Of a stretch of 35,541 bases of DNA, positions 32,865 to 35,541 are shown piece by piece. The DNA lies in the NCBI GenBank assembly GCA_020859755.1, contig JAJBVP010000069.1, forward strand, positions 1-35,541, given 5' to 3'. Source of the DNA: Bacteroidales bacterium. Lineage in GTDB: Bacteria; Bacteroidota; Bacteroidia; Bacteroidales; Muribaculaceae. Both the position numbers and the translations under genes were made by a program. Positions within the stretch are counted from its first letter, which is position 1. Each line of letters begins with the position of its first letter. The notes beneath the pieces were generated by a model. It was not told where the DNA came from and ran no database searches. It saw only the letters and a list, made by a program, of their open reading frames with translations.

Positions 32865-35414
32865 ATGAAGATGAAAAAATTAATATCAGCAATAATCGCG
32901 GGGTCGATAGCGGTGGCCCCGATGGCCGGGCGCGAGATCAAGCGCGAGCAGCGCGGCGTGTGGTGCTCGGCGTTCCTTAGCGAATGGCCGTCGGGCAAAA
33001 TCAACTCGACATTCCAGGTGACGCAGCAAACCAAGAACCTCACCCGCGAGCTCGACAAGCTGCAGATGTACAATTTCACGTCGGTGAATTTCCACGTGCG
33101 CTCGTTCTGCGACGCGATGTACCAGTCGAGCTACGAGCCGTGGTCGAGCTACGTCACCTCGTCGCGCGGCGGCGAGGCGCCGATGATGGATCCGCTGGAG
33201 GTGATCGTGCGTGAGTGCCACGAGCGCGGCCTCGAGCTCTACGCGTGGGTCAACCCTTATCGCTATAGCAACTCGTCGAGCTACTACAACAGCGGTTCGG
33301 AGCTCGATTACGAGAACTCCCATCCCGATTGGCTCCTGATCAAGGAGGGCTCCCAGATTATCTTGAATCCGGGCTTGCCGGAGGTGCGCCAGCGCATCGT
33401 CGACGTGTGCCGCGAGATTATCACCAATTACGATGTCGACGGCCTGATCTTCGACGACTATTTCTACACCTCGGGCACGTCGATGACGCTCGATGCCGAC
33501 CTCTACAACGCTTACGTGGCCGACGGAGGCACGCTGTCGCAGGCCGACTGGCGCCGCGAGAACGTCAACCAGATGGTGGCCGACGTATACAACATGGTAG
33601 CTGAGACCAAGCCCTACATCTCCTTCGGTATCTCCCCCGCGGGGTCGTGCAACCCGCCTGACATCGCCGATTACGGGCTGCCCGCGTCGTCGATGAGCGA
33701 CTGGCAGTACAACGGCATCTACTCCGACCCGATCAAGTGGCTCTACCGCGGCATCGTGGATTACGTGTCGCCGCAGGTGTACTGGTCGACCAGCGGCTCA
33801 TTCATCCCCAGCACGCAGTGGTGGTGCAACGCCGTGGAGCATTTCGGCCGCAACATCACCGTGTCGTGCGACGCCAACTTGCTGGGCGACTATCGCTCCG
33901 ACGAGATGATCCAGGAGCAGCTCGTGGCCCGCGAGGCGCAGATGGCCGACCAATCGGGCCTGATCTTCTTCTCGTGGAAGAAGCTGTCGACCTATTTCGA
34001 GAACGTTGACGGAGTCAACCAACCGTTGGGCTACTTCCTCAAGGAGGCTGTTTACCAGTCGAAGGCGCTTGTGCCCACTCGCCCCTGGCGCAACGACTAC
34101 TCGCCCCGCATGGTGTCCAATGTCACCGTCGTGGACGGAGTGCTGTGGTGGGACGAGTCCACCGACCTCGACCGCTACACCATCTACGCTGTGCCTGAGG
34201 AGGTGAGCGACGCTGAGTTTGGTTGCCAGCCGCAGTACCTGGAGGCCATCCGCTACGTCAACAACTTCACCATCCCCGAGGAGAAGGCCACCGGCTACCG
34301 CTGGGCTGTGGCCGTCTACGACCGTTACGGCAACGAATACGCGCCGCTCTTCGCCGGTGCCGAAGCTGGCCAGCTCGCCGCTCCGGTGCTGTCGTTGGAC
34401 GACAACGCTGCTCCCGAGCCCCTGGGACGCCTGTCGTGGGAGTCGGAGGGTACGGCCTTCAAGGTTGAAATCCTCTCCTGCGAGGATGGCGTGAACCCCG
34501 GCGACGTGCTCTACTCCCTGGAGACCAACGACAAGTGGATCTCCACGAGCGAGTTTTCGCAGTGGGAGGAGGGCAAGACGTACGCCTGGCGCGTCACGGC
34601 CTCGGCCCCCAATAAGCTCAACGCCACCTCGGAGGCTCGCCGCGTGAAGGCCCCGGCTTTCACGATCAGCTCGCCCGTTGATGGCTCTACCACCGTTTCC
34701 GAAACCCCCACAATCGCATGGACCAAGGCTATCGACGGTGCCACCTATCGCTTAGAGATCGGCACCACGAGCTCGTTCTCGGTGATGACCCTCGACGAGG
34801 AGTATACCACTCCCTCGGTGACCTTCGGCGAGCGCGTGCTCTCCACCGGCACCACCTACTACGCCCGCGTGACAGCCACTTACGGCGAGCACTCGATGAC
34901 GTCGCCGATCGTGTCGTTCAAGACTGCCGACGTGGAATACACCGAGGCCCCCGTGCTGGTCAACCCGGCCAACGACGGCGACATGATCTTCTCCAACGAG
35001 GCCGTCAGCGTGGCCCAGTGGCACGGCATGAGATCGGTGGTAGTGGAGATCTCCGAGAGCTCGAGCTTCCCCAGCCGCAGCGGCACTGTGCGCTCTACGC
35101 TCAGCCGCTTCGCCACGTCGACCTCCAATCTTGGCGACCTGAAGATCAACTCGGCCGCGCTGGTTGACGGCCAGACCTACTACGTGCGCGCCCGCGGCTC
35201 TTACAGCTACGGCGGCAAGACGTGCTACACGCCGTATTGCGACACCCGCACGCTGGTGTACAACGCGGCGGCCGGCGTGGATAAGGTAGGTGCCGACGTA
35301 GATGACGCTGAGGCCGTTTACTACACCCTTCAGGGCATCCCTGTGGCCCATCCTGTGGCGGGCCAGATCTACCTGCGCGTCGCTGGCGGCAAAGCCACCA
35401 AGATACGCTATTAG
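32865..35414 (+). CDS. GHL10-family glycoside hydrolase with tandem beta-sandwich domains
   Basis: An 849-residue exported enzyme. After a short signal peptide (MKKLISAIIAGSIAVAPMAG) comes a TIM-barrel domain (about 22-390) of the glycosyl-hydrolase-like 10 family (PF02638/YngK type): RGVWCSAFLSEWP, NFHVRSFCDAMY, YAWVNPYR, the acidic VDGLIFDDYFY near residue 190-200 and VDYVSPQVYW. Family members include E. coli DigH, which cuts peptide-free glycan strands of peptidoglycan. Four fibronectin-III-like modules follow (about 405-500, 501-598, 599-690, 690-795). The C-terminal 45 residues (AVYYTLQGIPVAHPVAGQIY and a basic end) resemble a type IX sorting tail, so it may be cell-surface or secreted. 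ATG 32871 is an alternative start. Last gene of the SusC/D locus. Confidence 0.88.
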   Translation: MKMKKLISAIIAGSIAVAPMAGREIKREQRGVWCSAFLSEWPSGKINSTFQVTQQTKNLTRELDKLQMYNFTSVNFHVRSFCDAMYQSSYEPWSSYVTSSRGGEAPMMDPLEVIVRECHERGLELYAWVNPYRYSNSSSYYNSGSELDYENSHPDWLLIKEGSQIILNPGLPEVRQRIVDVCREIITNYDVDGLIFDDYFYTSGTSMTLDADLYNAYVADGGTLSQADWRRENVNQMVADVYNMVAETKPYISFGISPAGSCNPPDIADYGLPASSMSDWQYNGIYSDPIKWLYRGIVDYVSPQVYWSTSGSFIPSTQWWCNAVEHFGRNITVSCDANLLGDYRSDEMIQEQLVAREAQMADQSGLIFFSWKKLSTYFENVDGVNQPLGYFLKEAVYQSKALVPTRPWRNDYSPRMVSNVTVVDGVLWWDESTDLDRYTIYAVPEEVSDAEFGCQPQYLEAIRYVNNFTIPEEKATGYRWAVAVYDRYGNEYAPLFAGAEAGQLAAPVLSLDDNAAPEPLGRLSWESEGTAFKVEILSCEDGVNPGDVLYSLETNDKWISTSEFSQWEEGKTYAWRVTASAPNKLNATSEARRVKAPAFTISSPVDGSTTVSETPTIAWTKAIDGATYRLEIGTTSSFSVMTLDEEYTTPSVTFGERVLSTGTTYYARVTATYGEHSMTSPIVSFKTADVEYTEAPVLVNPANDGDMIFSNEAVSVAQWHGMRSVVVEISESSSFPSRSGTVRSTLSRFATSTSNLGDLKINSAALVDGQTYYVRARGSYSYGGKTCYTPYCDTRTLVYNAAAGVDKVGADVDDAEAVYYTLQGIPVAHPVAGQIYLRVAGGKATKIRY

Positions 35415-35430
35415 TCCCAGCAAAGCTAAT

Positions 35431-35485
35431 AAAGGAGGAAAGGGGTAAAGGCGCAAGCCCGAGGCCCTTTCCCTCCTTTTTCCAT
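35431..35485 (+). terminator. intrinsic-type terminator after the GHL10 gene
   Basis: AAAGGAGGAAAGGG (35431-35444) pairs with CCCTTTCCCTCCTTT (35465-35479) with one bulged C, followed by a T run. The loop is about 20 nt. It lies 16 nt after the GHL10 stop and ends the SusC/D locus. The remaining 56 nt of the window show no gene. Confidence 0.75.
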
Positions 35486-35541
35486 TTCTTCCATTAATCA
35501 CTTTTCGCTGTCACCGCCCCGGCTCACCCATGGCATTTTTC

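Overview
The window looks like a chromosomal segment of a Bacteroidales bacterium, most likely a Muribaculaceae-type gut commensal. The support is a SusC/SusD pair with surface lipoproteins, a fimbrillin-like DUF6562 lipoprotein, a BspA-type leucine-rich repeat protein, the gene order DUF4271-hemD-rnpA-yidD-tatD, and promoters of the Bacteroidetes form (TTG or TTTG, 19-21 nt, TAnnTTTG or TAnnTTCG) with no clear Shine-Dalgarno sequences. Coding DNA is GC-rich for the order, while most spacers are AT-rich and repetitive. No rRNA, tRNA, CRISPR array, insertion sequence or phage gene was seen.

Layout. 1-6.9 kb (+): pyrG, yidC and a 938-residue M16 zinc peptidase. 6.9-7.8 kb (+): a DUF6562 lipoprotein with its own promoter. 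7.8-11.5 kb (-): a BspA-like protein followed by a membrane TPR/LuxR-type HTH regulator, behind a promoter carrying three GGTCTACA repeats phased at exactly 11 bp. 11.7-15.9 kb (-): trpG-D-C-F-A, without trpE or trpB. 16.0-19.1 kb (+): DUF4271 protein, hemD, rnpA, yidD, tatD-like. 19.1-20.8 kb (-): an LTA-synthase-like sulfatase-fold membrane enzyme. 20.9-24.2 kb (+): pyrH, frr, a radical SAM protein and an S66 LD-carboxypeptidase. 24.3-35.5 kb (+): a SusC/SusD locus with a roughly 370-nt leader, an unrecognised lipoprotein, a PKD/beta-propeller lipoprotein and a GHL10-family glycosidase with tandem beta-sandwich domains, closed by an intrinsic-type terminator.

How the genes work together. 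The SusC/D locus should bind, cut and import a polymer. Four consecutive SusC, SusD, lipoprotein, lipoprotein genes followed by a GHL10 enzyme, with an LD-carboxypeptidase just upstream, make peptidoglycan fragments or peptides plausible cargo; this is inference. The BspA-regulator pair looks like a self-contained surface-protein/regulator module.

The most unusual signal is a set of short GC-rich repeats found in spacers and also, in frame, inside genes. A 36-bp element occurs once in the trpD-trpC spacer and once within the tatD-like gene (35/36 identical). A 54-bp tandem repeat lies in frame ahead of trpF. Related or separate repeats interrupt the LTA-synthase-like gene and probably the TPR regulator. 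This resembles the protein-coding palindromic elements known from Rickettsia and may be an undescribed repeat family here. A second, AT-rich class (short words arranged as tandem or inverted repeats) fills many intergenic gaps.
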